From Lycocorax pyrrhopterus obiensis (taxonomy: Eukaryota; Chordata; Aves; Passeriformes; Paradisaeidae), in NCBI GenBank assembly GCA_014706295.1, contig JACSVZ010000001.1, positions 84,442,237 through 84,506,236 on the forward strand: 64,000 nucleotides of DNA, written 5' to 3'. This document shows positions 20,646 to 32,850 of the stretch, piece by piece (within the stretch, counting starts at the first letter, position 1; the number at the start of each line of letters is the position of its first letter). Under the pieces are notes generated by a model. That model saw nothing but the letters and a program-made list of their open reading frames with translations, was not told the DNA's origin and ran no database searches. The translations under genes and the position numbers were made by a program.

Positions 20646-23600
20646 AGCACCTGCCTCTAAATTTTTGCCTGAGCTGGTGGTATAGAGACCGTTCAGAACA
20701 CAGTAGCAAACGTGGCAGCATCAGCCCCAGACTGAATATGAGACCAAGGTTCTGATATTTCTACTACCTTCTTACTGAATATCCAGATAAAAATTTGGGG
20801 TTTTTTTTTCTTCCAAAACGTCATTTGGCCGTTCAATCCTGTGTGCCCAACTGCAGCCTCACAGAGCTTGACGAGTAACTTCTATACTCATGAATGCAAG
20901 ACGGACAGATTTTGATAGAACCCAGATGTGTCTGCTGAGCAGAAAGTGAAAACAGAAAGGGAACAAGTTGTCTCTAAAACTCTCCATTTCTTAAGTGAAA
21001 CATTATTATTTCTTAATACTTGGAGGCAGAAATGAGCTTGATACAAGTTTCTGCGCTTAGCACAGGGAGGTCCCTGAGCACTGTCGTGCTGTCAAAACCG
21101 AAATGCACACACCAGATTGCACATTAGTGTGACTACCTTTGGAAGAGGTAGCTGTGCTGGGTCATGACCCTTGTCACATCCTTCTGCTCTCAGCCTTGTG
21201 CTGGCACTAGAAGCTGTGCTAGTGGACATCAACTGGGCCATGAAATAGGTCTCTCAAAAACCTCCCCCCCCCCCAAAGTAGGCCCTGCAGAATGAAGAAA
21301 AGTAAAAACAGAGCTTAGGCCTACATTTTCAATGAATGTGATCAGCTCTCAGGTGAGCAATAGCCGCAACACGAAACTTGGACAAACCAGCGTATGGATA
21401 AATAGTAATTCCTATTCCTATTTCCATGATCATGAATGCAAGAAATAGCAGTTCAGTACGGAGGAAGTGTCTATTGGAATTTAAAAGAAAAACAAATGTA
21501 AACAAGGAGTCTTAAAAGCATAAAAGAGTGTTAAAAGCCTCACTTTAACTGATTTCATACCTGGGTGCAGTGCAGCTTCTCTGGGAGGGCAGCTACAGGA
21601 ATCCTGAGACACTACTCCATTCTGCTCTCACTTGAAATGCATAACAAAAAACATTTGTCTGATATTCTGTTTGACCAATTATATGAACAATTTCAGCTGC
21701 TGAAGGAACCTGCTTCTCCTTGTACAAATACTTAATCAGAAAGGCAAAAACCTGTATTAAAAGTACAATATATCCAAACCAAAACCAGCTGTTATTTTGC
21801 TAAATTGGATTTTGCACTGCATTCATAGCTGGCTCCTGTGACTTAAAAGAAAGCTTATACCAGAATTGGAATTTACAAAAAGGATTATTTTGTTTGTTTT
21901 TCTGATATTTGGTTTATATATTACGGAACCTCTGTTTTCAATACATTAAGAATTCCTTTTCGATCCCTGTATTTCTAACTCTCAAAATAATGGGAGATTT
22001 TGAAATTAGGTGACTATTGAGACAATTCTTCTGATTAACTGTAGTAATTTATAAAAAATACTCGTAGAAAAAGGTAAATGAATATATGTTATTTAATTTA
22101 TAAACTCAGTTGTAATAATCTAAGGCTTATTTCAAAGCAAACATAGCTCTTAAAAGCCAAGTAATAAATAAAGTCCATATTCCCTTCTTGACTTTTTTTG
22201 GCTTTAGTTTTTTTATCTTTCATCCAAAAGTCACATGCAGACACTGGAAAACAGAGAGCTAAATTGGCAAACTCTGTAAATCTTGTCATTAGTATAACCA
22301 GAAACTCCCTTTAGGTTTTTTTTGGGTTTTGTCTGGGCTCTTTTCGTGAAGTCTGATATTTTCATACCCCAGAATAGTAGAGAGAGACATTTCCAAAAGA
22401 TAAATCAGTTTTCAGGTTGTGTCTTCAAGTCATGCCAAAATAGCTGAGACAAATTCTATCTCAGTCTGAGCCATTGCTCCGTGTCCAGCTATAAACTGTC
22501 ACACCTCACCCTCCACTTCTTTTGTTTTGATTAGACCAAAGCCATCTTGCTGAGCTGCTGTAAAGGGCTTGCATCTTTGAATGCCCAATTCATATGTAGT
22601 GGAACATTAGACACAAACTGGGTTATCAAGCCTTATTCCTAATCATTTTATTGAAACCATAAGGCAACCATTTCGAGTTTGGTTTTTTTTCCCTTTTAGT
22701 CCAGAGCATCCAGTTTATCAATTCTGTTGACAGGACACAAAAGAGTTCCAGCAACCTATAACCTCATGAACCAGTCCAAGAGACAGGAAGACTAAAATCC
22801 TATTATGTGGCCTGTGTCATCAGAGTACTATAGGAAAGATGAAAGACTTTCCTGTGTTCTAAGTTCCTGTCGTAGCAAAGATCTGCTTAGGTGAAAATGC
22901 CTGGATAGTCCTAGGAGTGGATTATAAGGCAGAATATAGAAAAAGTGCAGGAAAAATAAAACGTTTTGAATCTCTCTGGGTTCCACAAGTCTGGCCCTAG
23001 AGAAATGCCCCTCTGTTCTCAAATATGATGAACAGTTTATCCATGGGTGAATAATCATGGCAAGTATTGGAGAAAATGATGAATTGCAGGAGGACTATCA
23101 GAACACTTGTGCAGTTTTGGCTAATTACCAATGCTACAAAAAATCCCTGTCTAAACCCTACAATTCCCTTTCTATGTCCCCTTTCATCCCCCTCTGAAAA
23201 TCCCAGTAGCCAAATTACATGTCAAAGGGAGAAAATGTTCTTGGCTTTTTGAGACATCTAGGAGGAGAAACTTTGAAACATGGGTTTAAATAAATGCAAT
23301 TCTAAACATGATGCAAAAAATGCAAATTAGGCATAAAGATATTTATGACTGAACAATCAGCAGGAGCCAAAAAAATGTGTAATTAAACTATAAATCATTA
23401 CTACCATTGCTAAGTACAGTACATAGTATATTCATTTCTCTATTTAAAGGAAAATATATGGAACATCTTGCACACAAATACTGTCATGATCTGTGTAATC
23501 ATGCCTATTTCTTAAATTTCTTTGCTAACACTTAATATTATGTATTATCAAAACTATTAACACTGATAAAGACCTGATACGTTAATAGAAGGAGACAGAA

Positions 23601-24052
23601 TACTATACAACAGATAAAAGAATATCCACTTTTCTTTTACTACCAGTGGCCTTTGCAAAGCAATGCTACATTATCAACCAAGGCAGGGATTGCTGAATTA
23701 CCTCTTGTGAGATGGTGGAAAATCTGGAATGACTGACACATCCCCAGGTTCCTGAATCTGAAGACCACAAAGCCTCATGACTAACACTGGTGTTTTCTTT
23801 TTCCTTTCTGCATAACAAAAAACCAACCAACCAACCAACCAACAAAAAAAAAAAAAAACCAACAAAAACCCCCAAAACCCCAAACTAAACCAAACCCACC
23901 AAAAAAAGGGAACTTCCATGTTTATAGAAAAAGTCCTACTGTGGCCTCAGCACACTTAGTTTCTGGAGTTTCTGGCCTTTTCATTGCATACGATTCAGAT
24001 TGCAGTCACATGAACAATCATTACACTAAGGACACACATTTCCAAGCAATTA
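20646..24052. other. A+T-rich unique sequence (3.4 kb)
   Basis: No gene is recognised. It includes a C run at 21264-21274 and the A/C-rich (CCAA)n tract at 23820-23900 (separate entry). Two good-looking minus-strand acceptors (near 22830 and 23258) are not followed by usable donors. The G+C-richer stretch 21040-21270 matches no repeat I know. Confidence 0.5.
23820..23900. repeat. (CCAA)n / poly-A / A-C-rich simple repeat
   Basis: About six CCAA units, then a run of about 15 A, then CAAAAACCCCC and CCCCAAA blocks. The minus strand is G/T-rich with several GGGG/GGG groups, like the tracts at 2.99, 26.43 and 53.82 kb. It produces spurious hydrophobic frames at 23666-23919. Confidence 0.93.
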
Positions 24053-24222
24053 CAAAATCATAGAACCACTGAGGTTGGAAAAGACCTCTGAGATCACTGA
24101 GTCTAACCATTAACCTAGTACTGCCAAGCCCACCACTAGACCACGTCCCTAAGCAACACACCTACAAGCCTTTTAAATACCTCCAGGGATGGTGACTCCA
24201 CCACTTCCCTGGGAAGGCCTAA
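24053..24222 (-). mobile_element. CR1 LINE 3' end, short
   Basis: Antisense tail 'AAAATCATAGAACCACTGAGG' style start, 'TTGGAAAAGACCTCTGAG', 'GCCAAGCCCACCACTAGACC', 'ACGTCCCTAAG', 'GGGATGGTGACTCCACC', 'CTTCCCTGGGA'. It is the same subfamily type as 4759 and 6571. Confidence 0.93.
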
Positions 24223-26429
24223 TTTCATGTTACTTCTGACCAGGACTGCTCCCTACATGACTAAGGAAATTGCTGGCCTCAACAGGCTATGCTTTGATCT
24301 CCTTTTCATGCCAAACATAACTGCTATGAATTCCGTAGTAACTATGATTTCCTGGTTTTGGTAGAAGAAATAGGTTAAACATGAATGCAAAATCGAAGTT
24401 TTCTAAAGCAGCTGTCCTGGGAGAGCATCAGATCTGAATCCTACCCAGAATGGTGCAGACTTGTCAAAGTCCTCTGTCAGTAAGAGGGACTGGATACAGG
24501 AATTGCTAGAACAATATCATTCATCTTCAAAAGAATACGTTAACAGCTTTTGTATTTCCGCATTTGTATATCTTTTACATGGCAGCTGCACAGATTGCTG
24601 ACAACGTTTCAATGACCTCACTTCTACGAATGCACCATGAGGAACAACCCAAGGCAAGCTACTGAATTAAGAGCTGTCATCTAAATCCACTGATAAGTGC
24701 ATACCACCCTGAGAATGGGATATAAACTTCTTTCCCCATGAAAAATTGCCCAGCTACTCCTATTAAAACTTGAACCCAACCTATACCATCTAGCATATCA
24801 CCTTGAAGATTAAAAAGAAAAAAAAAAAGTTTAAAAGCCAATTATTGCTGTTTATTTGCTGTTTAACTGCTATTTTACTGGCACTTGAACACACTAGATT
24901 AGACTGAAAAGCTTTCCCTTAGCTAACTAAAATAGCGTGATGTAACTTTATACCCGGTAGGGACTTGCCAGAAGAATGGCCAGACGCACGTGGGAATCTG
25001 TGAACCGAAAGGAGTGATCTAAGCTTTCAAAAACACAACCCATGACAAATAATTTCTTCATGCTGCTGGGAGAGCCAGTATCTCTTGGAGTAGACCTTCT
25101 GCATTAGTACTGAGGCAGAACCCCTTGAAGCAAGCTCTCACCTCATCCTGCCATGCAAAGAGTTCTCAAATGAAATACTGGAATTTCAGCACTAGCGCCA
25201 ACAGCCTCCAAACACAAAAGACCATTCTCAGTGGACCCTTCAGAATCTGGCTGCTCACTGCCCTTTTAAAGTCATGCCACATCTACAGCCTAGGGTTTAG
25301 CCTGCAAGCCTCTACCAGGTAACAAAACACAACAGTGAAGATATTTCTTCTAAAAGACACCAAGTACAAAAAACCTTTTCTGATAATTGATTGTAAAAAA
25401 AAAAACAACCAATCAAAAAAGTCATCAAAGATGACACTGACAGTAAACTATTCAAAAATACGTGAACATTTACACTTTCATGGAAGTTTTCAAAACAAAA
25501 CTGGACAAAAACATGCACTTTTGCAGGTGACACATCCAGGACACTATCTGCTATGAGATGATTTTCTTTGAGAACATTTCAAAATACAGGGCCAAAAATT
25601 TTATAGCAAATAGATTTAGCTAAATTTCAGTGGAGTCCAATATTGTCTTCTGTACTTGGAAACAGCCAAAGATGGAAATCTACTTCTAAACCTTCCTTCC
25701 CCTTCAAACGGATAATCTTGAGCTCTAGAAATCCAAAAACTCATACTGGGAAAGTGTTTAGAGGAGGACCTCTTTCATACAGACCACACAAAGTCAAATT
25801 TATACTTTGGACTTCCTAAAACAAGAATAGCAACACAAACTCTGCAATTTCCTCTTCAATCTACAATCAGGGCAATACAGATCCTATACTTCTGTCCTTT
25901 CTGCACAACAAACGTGTTTATTGCACACCTTCAGCTACACATATATTTCTAATCTAAATAATTGCTGGATTGCATGTGCCAGTAATCTAGAGGTGCCTAT
26001 AGGGAAAGTCCATCCAATGTTACAAACCACATCCCATGTTAGAATGACCCATAGAAAACACCAGGTCACCTCCTTGCCTCTGCAAAGCCCTCTTCCACCC
26101 TCAAATTTTGCTCAGATTTCTCACAACATAATAGTGACCTGAAGTATGAAATCACTGAGCAAATCACAAAAATTATATAATTCCATGGTACTAATGGTGC
26201 TAGAGATACCCAGTGTACTGCAGACATAAAAAATATTTCCAAGCAACAGGGACATTTAAAACTTGTCTATTAATTTACTTTTCTTCTTAGTTCCCCCCAC
26301 ACACCTCTTTTTCTTTTAACAAAGAAACAGAACTGTAAATGTGTTTGTCAAAAAGGAATGGAAGTTAAAGGCCAAATTAGGTCTTGGAATCAAATTTCCA
26401 TGTAAACATGATTTCAACTCACTTTCAAA

Positions 26430-26490
26430 ATTAGGGGGGTTTTGGTTTTGGGGTTTTTGTTGGTTTTGGGTTTTTTGTGGTGTTTTTTGT
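26430..26490. repeat. G/T-rich low-complexity tract
   Basis: GGGGGG is followed by TTTTGG and TTTTGGGG units on the plus strand. Several G groups of three or more with T loops give some G-quadruplex potential. Confidence 0.88.
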
Positions 26491-27231
26491 AATTCAAACT
26501 TAATTTCTATCTGGATATAAAGAGAGCAGTTTTGTACCCACAACTCAACATGACACTACAAGCAAACACAAACGTACAAGCCAGCAAAGCAAAATTTCTA
26601 AGACAGCTGAAATACCAACAATACCAGAGTGCCACTCTTGGCTCTGGCATACTAAAGAAGAAGAAACTGGTAAAGAAAATGGAGCCATGTACATCTCAAT
26701 AAAATCAACATTTTTGTCAGGATCAGGATGCCAAAGTGCACATTAGTAACAGCTGTCTAGTACACACCCTAGGAACGAAGGATCTGTGCATTTAATTTGG
26801 TACTATAGTACTAATCAAGAAGCAGTTTCACAAAGTGTTATGTCTTTTCTAAGTCTGAAGAAAGTAGTCTCTCCCAAAAGAAGTCAAGCAGAAGAAAAAT
26901 CTGCTCAGAACTTTATGTAACAAAACACTCCACCTTGGAAGTTGCCAATGTCTTATTTATTCTCACATCTACACATTAGCTGGACATTTAAAATAAATTC
27001 TCCTTTTTTTTTTTTTTAATTCTTTAGGCTAGCAAATATAACTGTTCCACTACATCTCTTTATTTTAGCAAGAAAGAAAGATTTCCCCATCGACATGGCC
27101 CTCAAAAAACATTACTGACTTCAACTTGTATCCCCAAACTAAGGAGAAGTAATAAGGGCAGCTCTGTGATGTTTTCTCATATTGTTTCTATGCAATACCA
27201 TTGATAAAATGATTGTCTGGGTGCATGCCCA

Positions 27232-27285
27232 CACAACAACACATGCACACACACACATAAACAAATGTACACACACTCCTCCCTT
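27232..27285. repeat. Imperfect (CA)n microsatellite
   Basis: Interrupted ACACACAC runs with CATGCACA and CATAAACA interruptions. Confidence 0.85.
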
Positions 27286-29088
27286 CCTGCCCATACCTTA
27301 CACAGTGCCTACTTTGCACAGAGCAAAAGAGATAGTTTTAAATAATAATCTCTCAACTCTACTGCACTGAAACTACCAAGTATTTGCCCAAGTACATCAG
27401 TCCAACCCTAGACACAGTGACATATTCATTATAGATAGAACCAAGAAAGGGACCTTCCTAAACAGAATTAGGTAGTTGGCATTCAGAACATACAGTAAAG
27501 AAAGTTTCCAGAGCAAAGTTCTATATTAAATACAAGAAGTACAAAAACCTGAATAATTCCACATTATCTAAACATATGAGGATGTGATCACAAAGGCATT
27601 TAAAATACTGAAATAACTTTACAATACATCTATAGCATAGATATTGAAGTATTCTTAGAAGGGCCTTTTATTTTTTTTAATAATGCTCCTACATTTTCTC
27701 TTTATAAATTCTGTATCTTTGAAAACCAAGGAGCTCTTTCCTTGAAGGTATGTTTTCCTGTCAAGATTTTTCCAAATCAAAAATCTTCAGAGCCCAAGAA
27801 AATAGTTAGAGCTTTTTATAATTGAAATTAGAAAAAAGTCTAATTTGATGCTTTATGTATTATTTTAACATTGGATTTATTCCAGCATAAATAGCTGTAC
27901 GTGCTTTGTATATGACAGAACATATATAAAATGTATTGTAGTCACATGCAACATTTCGGTCACTCAAAAATATAACTGAAAGCTTAGTTTTTCCACTTCA
28001 TACTAGATTTGAGAAAAAAAAAGAAGCTTTTTTATACAACAATCACTTTCAGTCAACAGAGCATCACTTTTTTAGACCATAAGACAAGATAAAATACAGC
28101 TACACTATCTGACAATCTTTTGCCTTATTGCGTCTCAGTACAGTGAAAATATATTAAAAACATTTCCATGAAAGAATTGATGTAATCTCTAGGGAGGGTG
28201 CACATGTTCAGCATGGGCTGAGGCTAGTTAAACTCCAGTGTATACTGTATCAGTAAGTAAAGATATATTTGAAAAACTTATTTCAACAATACATTCTGCC
28301 TTTTTTACTGTGAAATATTGACAAAAGCATTTGATGTTGCCATGATAGAAAGCTTTTGAATAAGATGGAAGTTTTCTAAGTGAGACATGAAAACATGAAT
28401 CAGTGGAAGTAGTTTTAAGGCTTTTTAATATTAACCACCCTATGAATGTCACTGAGATCTCTACTTAACAGTGCTGGGTTTCAGTCTAATTGCTTACAGG
28501 TAACTGCACACATCATGGACCCTGCTTGGTTTATATTTGAAAATACACTGGCCTGCCATTAAATAAAAATCTATAGATTCATGAAACCTAAAGAGCTATT
28601 TCATATTTATTAAAGATTTCAACTACATTTGAAGTTCCAAAGAGGAGAAACAGGTCACACTCTCTCTTATTAGTAAATCTAACACCCCTCCCCCATGTTG
28701 TCTCTTAAAATATCATTTTAACTTCATGCAATATTTGAAAACAAACTGTTTACAGAAGCTCACAAAATCCATTACACATGGGAGATAAACACATCTGTTC
28801 TATACACCACAATGGAATAGGAAGTCTGCAGAACCTGGAGGCACAAACCAAAACATTTTAACAAGAAAACCTTTCCAAGAACAGCTCACAATTTTCATAG
28901 GCAACAGAGAAGCAATATTCAAACACAGAGATGACCACCCGACAGCTTGCCCTTGCACATAGAATCTCCAGAATAAACCACTAAACACACATCAAGACGC
29001 ATCACAAAAAGTTGTCCACGCCACCAAACCTCACTTTCTTTCCCTGGAGCATCCTCTAAGTCGCCTGGAGAGTGAAGAATCAGCTCAC

Positions 29089-29660
29089 CTGCACGGGGGG
29101 GGCCCAGCCGTGGGCACAGGCACACTCTGACCACCACTGCCCCGGGCTGCCCCGGGGCTTGGCTGGGGATTTGGGGGGGCTCTTCCGCACCGTGTCCCAC
29201 AGAGGGACCAACTTGCCCCTGCCCTGGCCGGCACCCGCAGCTCCCCAGGAGGGCAGCGCCTGAGCGCTCTGCTGGAGGCCCGGCGGATGCTGGTGCCAGC
29301 GGCAGGCGCAGTGGGCATCCCTGGCGGCGGGGGGCACATTCCTGCCGCCCTCCGAGCCCTCGGCGCCCCTGCCGCAGCTGTGCTGCCGGGGAAGGTGTGC
29401 GTGCATGGCGCGCCCGGGGCTCGCCCTGGCCGCTGGGCATGGGCGCGCTGCCGGCGGCGGGGGCGAGGCGCGGCGGCGGGGCCCGGGCAGCCCGCGGGCA
29501 GCGCTGGCTAGCGGCGGGGCAGCGCGGGCTAGCGGCGGGGCATGGCGGCGGCCGCGGCCGGGGCTCGCTGCCCAACAGCCCCGTGTCAATACCGGACTCC
29601 ACTCGCGCAGCCACTTGACAGCATCCCCGCTGCAGGCAGAAGCAATCAATGCTCTGCGCG
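29089..29660 (-). promoter_or_regulatory. CpG island, likely promoter; minus-strand first exon candidate
   Basis: A sharp G+C-rich block in otherwise A+T-rich DNA. Lines 29401-29520 carry about ten CpG per 60 bases, with GCGGCGGGG-type GC-box-like motifs and no TATA box, as at vertebrate CpG-island promoters. At the left edge the minus strand has an ideal donor, GTGCAG|GTGAGC, placing an exon end at 29089 and suggesting transcription leftwards. The plus strand has only a weaker donor-like GGGAAG|GTGTGC near 29390. Two large minus-strand frames (270 and 278 codons) cross the block. A third, shorter one starts at an ATG at 29339 and runs into the donor. All are Pro/Ala/Arg/Gly-rich, as expected from base composition. 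The protein or RNA made is unknown. Confidence 0.72.
29506..29542 (+). repeat. 16-bp direct repeat inside the CpG island
   Basis: GGCTAGCGGCGGGGCA occurs at 29506-29521 and 29527-29542 (21-base period). The repeated GC-box-like core may bind Sp/KLF-type factors, which is inference from composition only. Confidence 0.93.
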
Positions 29661-31499
29661 GCTGGGACGCACGCCTGCATCCCTTTCTGGATGACAAACC
29701 ACGGGAAGGGGGGGGAAAAAAAATCCAACAACCAACAAAAACCACTCTTGCAATTTTCAGGAAGATGTAGTCATTCCCTAGCTGACCCTGACACAAGTCG
29801 CAGGCACCCTGCTGAAGCACATTTATATGTACAAGCTTTACAGGCAAAGTGCTTTCTTGTGGAAATAGCATCCAGACCAAGTACTGAAAAAGATACTCCT
29901 TTACCAATGATCCCAACAGACGCGGGAGTGTTTTTTTCCCTGCAAGCCTGAAAAGACCTTGTCAACAAAATTGCATCAGAAGATGCAAATGACAAGTCCG
30001 GGAAGAATGTTATCTGCCCTAAATGCTAAACCACAGCATGAACGTCGGTATGTGCTAATGTGCACAGGCTGATGTGTAGCAGAGAGAGCAAGAGGCTGAA
30101 TTTAAAAATAAAGCCAGAAAGACCTATGCCACAAATTAACAACTCTCCAGCATCTTATATATGTAAATGTGAATATATTTTGTGTAAGGTCCTCAAGATT
30201 CTGATTGATGTATCATTTTCTCCTCTGTTTTTCACCCCTTAAAATTTCTTTTGTGCTTGCCAATAACCTTCTGTACAGAGTTTTCTGTAAATTCTCCCTT
30301 GGGTTTTTCTTACTAATACAATGTCTTTTCCTTAAATTCTCCTGAATTCTTTCTTTGCAAGTATTTTCTTTTATTTCTTCTTATAGATGTGACAGGAGTG
30401 TAAAGTGAATAAATCTGGGCTGATTGTTCCAAGCACCTTGAGATGTTTAGGAGTATTCTCCAGTCTCAGGTACCTAAGTCCTTAGGCCCATAAGACACTC
30501 ATTGGATCCTGGACTCATATATGTGCATTTTTTTTTAGATTTTCTCAGGTATCAGGCATATCTCAGGTACATTTAGCAACAGAAAATAATAAATTGATTT
30601 CTAAAAACAAATACAGGACTCTCTAACAATACTTCTGTGTCTGTTGGTGTTCAACTAGGATTTAAGTATACACAAAAATTAAAATGAATTTGTAATATAC
30701 ATAATTTTACTATTACAACATTTAAAACAAATTTTTCTAAAGACAAAGAGACAACTATGACTATCCGCAAATATGTTTTTAAGTGAGATAAATGCATTTT
30801 TACAAATGCTTTGAGGCAAAAAAACTTGATTCAGTTATTTAATTCCTCCTACATAGCTAACCTAAAATTCCTCAAAACTTAGACAGCGCTAAAATGCATA
30901 ATAATAAACCCTGGCAGTAATTCTTGATTAAAAAAAATAAATTATGGCAATGCTCTAACAGTGGAGAAAATATTTTGACAACACTGTAGTTCAAACTGCT
31001 GCTCACATCAGTTTTAGCTATGTTTTCATTCAAGGTGCTTGTCCCAGTTGTACTAAACTGATGTGATAATGCAAGGTTTATTCAGAACTTCAATGAACAG
31101 CCAAAATCGTACACCATATACTCTCACATGACAGAAACCCAACTGCAAGAACCCACAGAGCTTGGCACAGAGTTAAGGTCACTTCATGTTTGAAAAAGAA
31201 ATATTAATGCGCTTCTGAATTGCAAGCATAGATGTGGAAGCCAGCACTTAAAAAAATCTGAGCTAAGGGAGTCTACAAGGTAATCATTGCAACATGTAAA
31301 GTAGCTGTAAGGTTACATAACACTGAATCCATCTTTTGCAGTTTTAGTCAAGCATAAGAAGTGAAGGTGTGCGAGCTGCCCAGAAAGCTGCTTTCCTCTA
31401 GTGCTCAAGGGAAATTCAACCCTGAGCACCTAAAAACTTGTCTACTAGAAGATAATTCAAGTCATTGCTGCACCATTTCCAGCAGGACTAGCTCAATTA

Positions 31500-31600
31500 A
31501 AGAAATATATATACTACCATTAAGTGAAGCTATAAATCACATATATAAAATTGTAACATTTATTTATATACTCTATATATATATATACACCCCTATATAG
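31500..31600. repeat. (TA)n-rich sequence
   Basis: Several ATATATATA runs (31504, 31540 and 31570-31590), imperfect and interrupted. Confidence 0.8.
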
Positions 31601-32339
31601 AAAAGACAAAACACTAACATGGCCAAATTCAGTTTTCATTTCCATCATTGCAGATGTCGATGACCTTAAAACCATCAGCCTTTTTGTCACACAGCAAGCT
31701 GCCTAGATCACCCCAGATTATCCCAATGATATTCCAGCTTTCTCAAATGCCACTCAGAATCTAAAAAAAAAAAAGAAACTTTAATATATCTTTCAAAGCT
31801 ATTTGGAGAAATCTAGATAATTGCAGAAGTAATGAAAAAGCCCAAACAAATTTAAAAAGCTATTTAAAATAAGATACAATATTTGTAAAAATCAGGGCAA
31901 GCAATGGCTACAACAGGATTGGGAAGTGTAAAGAATCTACACATTCCATGACCAGACATGGTCTGTAGACCACCTACACACAAAATTTCGGGCAAAGTCA
32001 ACTGTACCAGAGCACTAAAATGTCAGTCACAAACCTCCCTAGCACTACATTTTAAAGTAGTAGATGACCTTTTAGCAACCTCAGTGCCCCCCAACCAGAA
32101 CAATGCAGGACTACAAAGGCATCCTTTTGACTGTAACATTCATGTTAAAACAGTATACTTGAAATAGCCTCTTATCAGAATGTGGAAAAAGGGGATTTTT
32201 TCAAAAGAATTTTACACCACTGAGCATAGCCTAGAAGTGTTGGGTAGGTTCAGTCTATTTCATACTTAAAAATTAGTGAAAAGAAAAATTCCTACAAATA
32301 AATTTTGTTACTGTCAACACTTTTTTTTTTAAAAGGTTG

Positions 32340-32850
32340 TCACTGCCTATATGAGACAAAAACATTTGAATATGGGATGCGATGCATATGTGCAACTAAT
32401 TGCCAGACAACATGGTAAGATGGATTCAAAAGATAATGCAATTTCATCCGCTGTAATTGAACCTTTGTATTAGAGAGGATGGCACGCACCTCTGGATGAA
32501 CTTGGATTAACACATGGCTCAAATCCACATGCCCAACTGTCATCCTAATTTGATAGTAACTGGTGCACAAAGCAAAACTAAATATTGTACAATATACTGT
32601 GTGAACTGGGTTTGACCCAATAGTGTTGTGGAAAAATCTCACTAATTTTCTTTTAAAAATATTAAGTATGCATGACGAAATGGAGCAAATAGATTTAGCT
32701 GATATTGTACCAGCACAAATAACTGTAACTGGATTACAGCAATGTTGGACATATACCAAAAATAAATGCTGAGAATAGTTTGCTTCAGGCAAAAATGTGC
32801 ATATGGGAAAGAAAAAGTGCATATGGGAAACAAAAATTATTAATAGAGTT
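32340..32850 (-). CDS. Unexplained minus-strand open frame, probably not a gene
   Basis: A frame of about 170 codons is open from just inside an acceptor-like site (GCTTCCCTTTCAG, intron side from 32851) to a TGA at 32340-32342. The first ATG gives 160 residues. It is the longest frame outside CR1 and the CpG island. Composition is rich in H, C, V, I and S with no recognisable domain, signal or motif. It crosses a 20-bp tandem duplication at its 5' end. It could be a terminal exon, a relic of a mobile element read on the wrong strand, or chance. Confidence 0.15.
32797..32836 (+). repeat. 20-bp tandem duplication
   Basis: GTGCATATGGGAAAGAAAAA is followed immediately by the same unit with one change (G to C). 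A simple local duplication. Confidence 0.95.

Larger units (their letters stand above)
24223..29088. other. A+T-rich unique sequence (4.9 kb)
   Basis: If the CpG island at 29.1 kb drives a leftward transcript, this is its first intron. No exon with paired splice sites was found. It contains a G/T-rich tract (26430-26490) and a short CA-rich stretch (27232-27285). Many frames of 60-75 residues occur on both strands, none with support. Confidence 0.5.

Noticed and set aside
20062..20721. Cluster of 60-95 residue frames on both strands
   Set aside because: They lie in or beside the CR1 fragment at 20042-20645 and are by-products of decayed ORF2 and its antisense.
28919..29916. Two minus-strand frames of 270 and 278 codons across the CpG island
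   Set aside because: Stops are rare in G+C-rich DNA, three frames are open at once, and the products are low-complexity Pro/Ala/Arg/Gly. The block is better explained as a promoter with untranslated or partly coding first exon.
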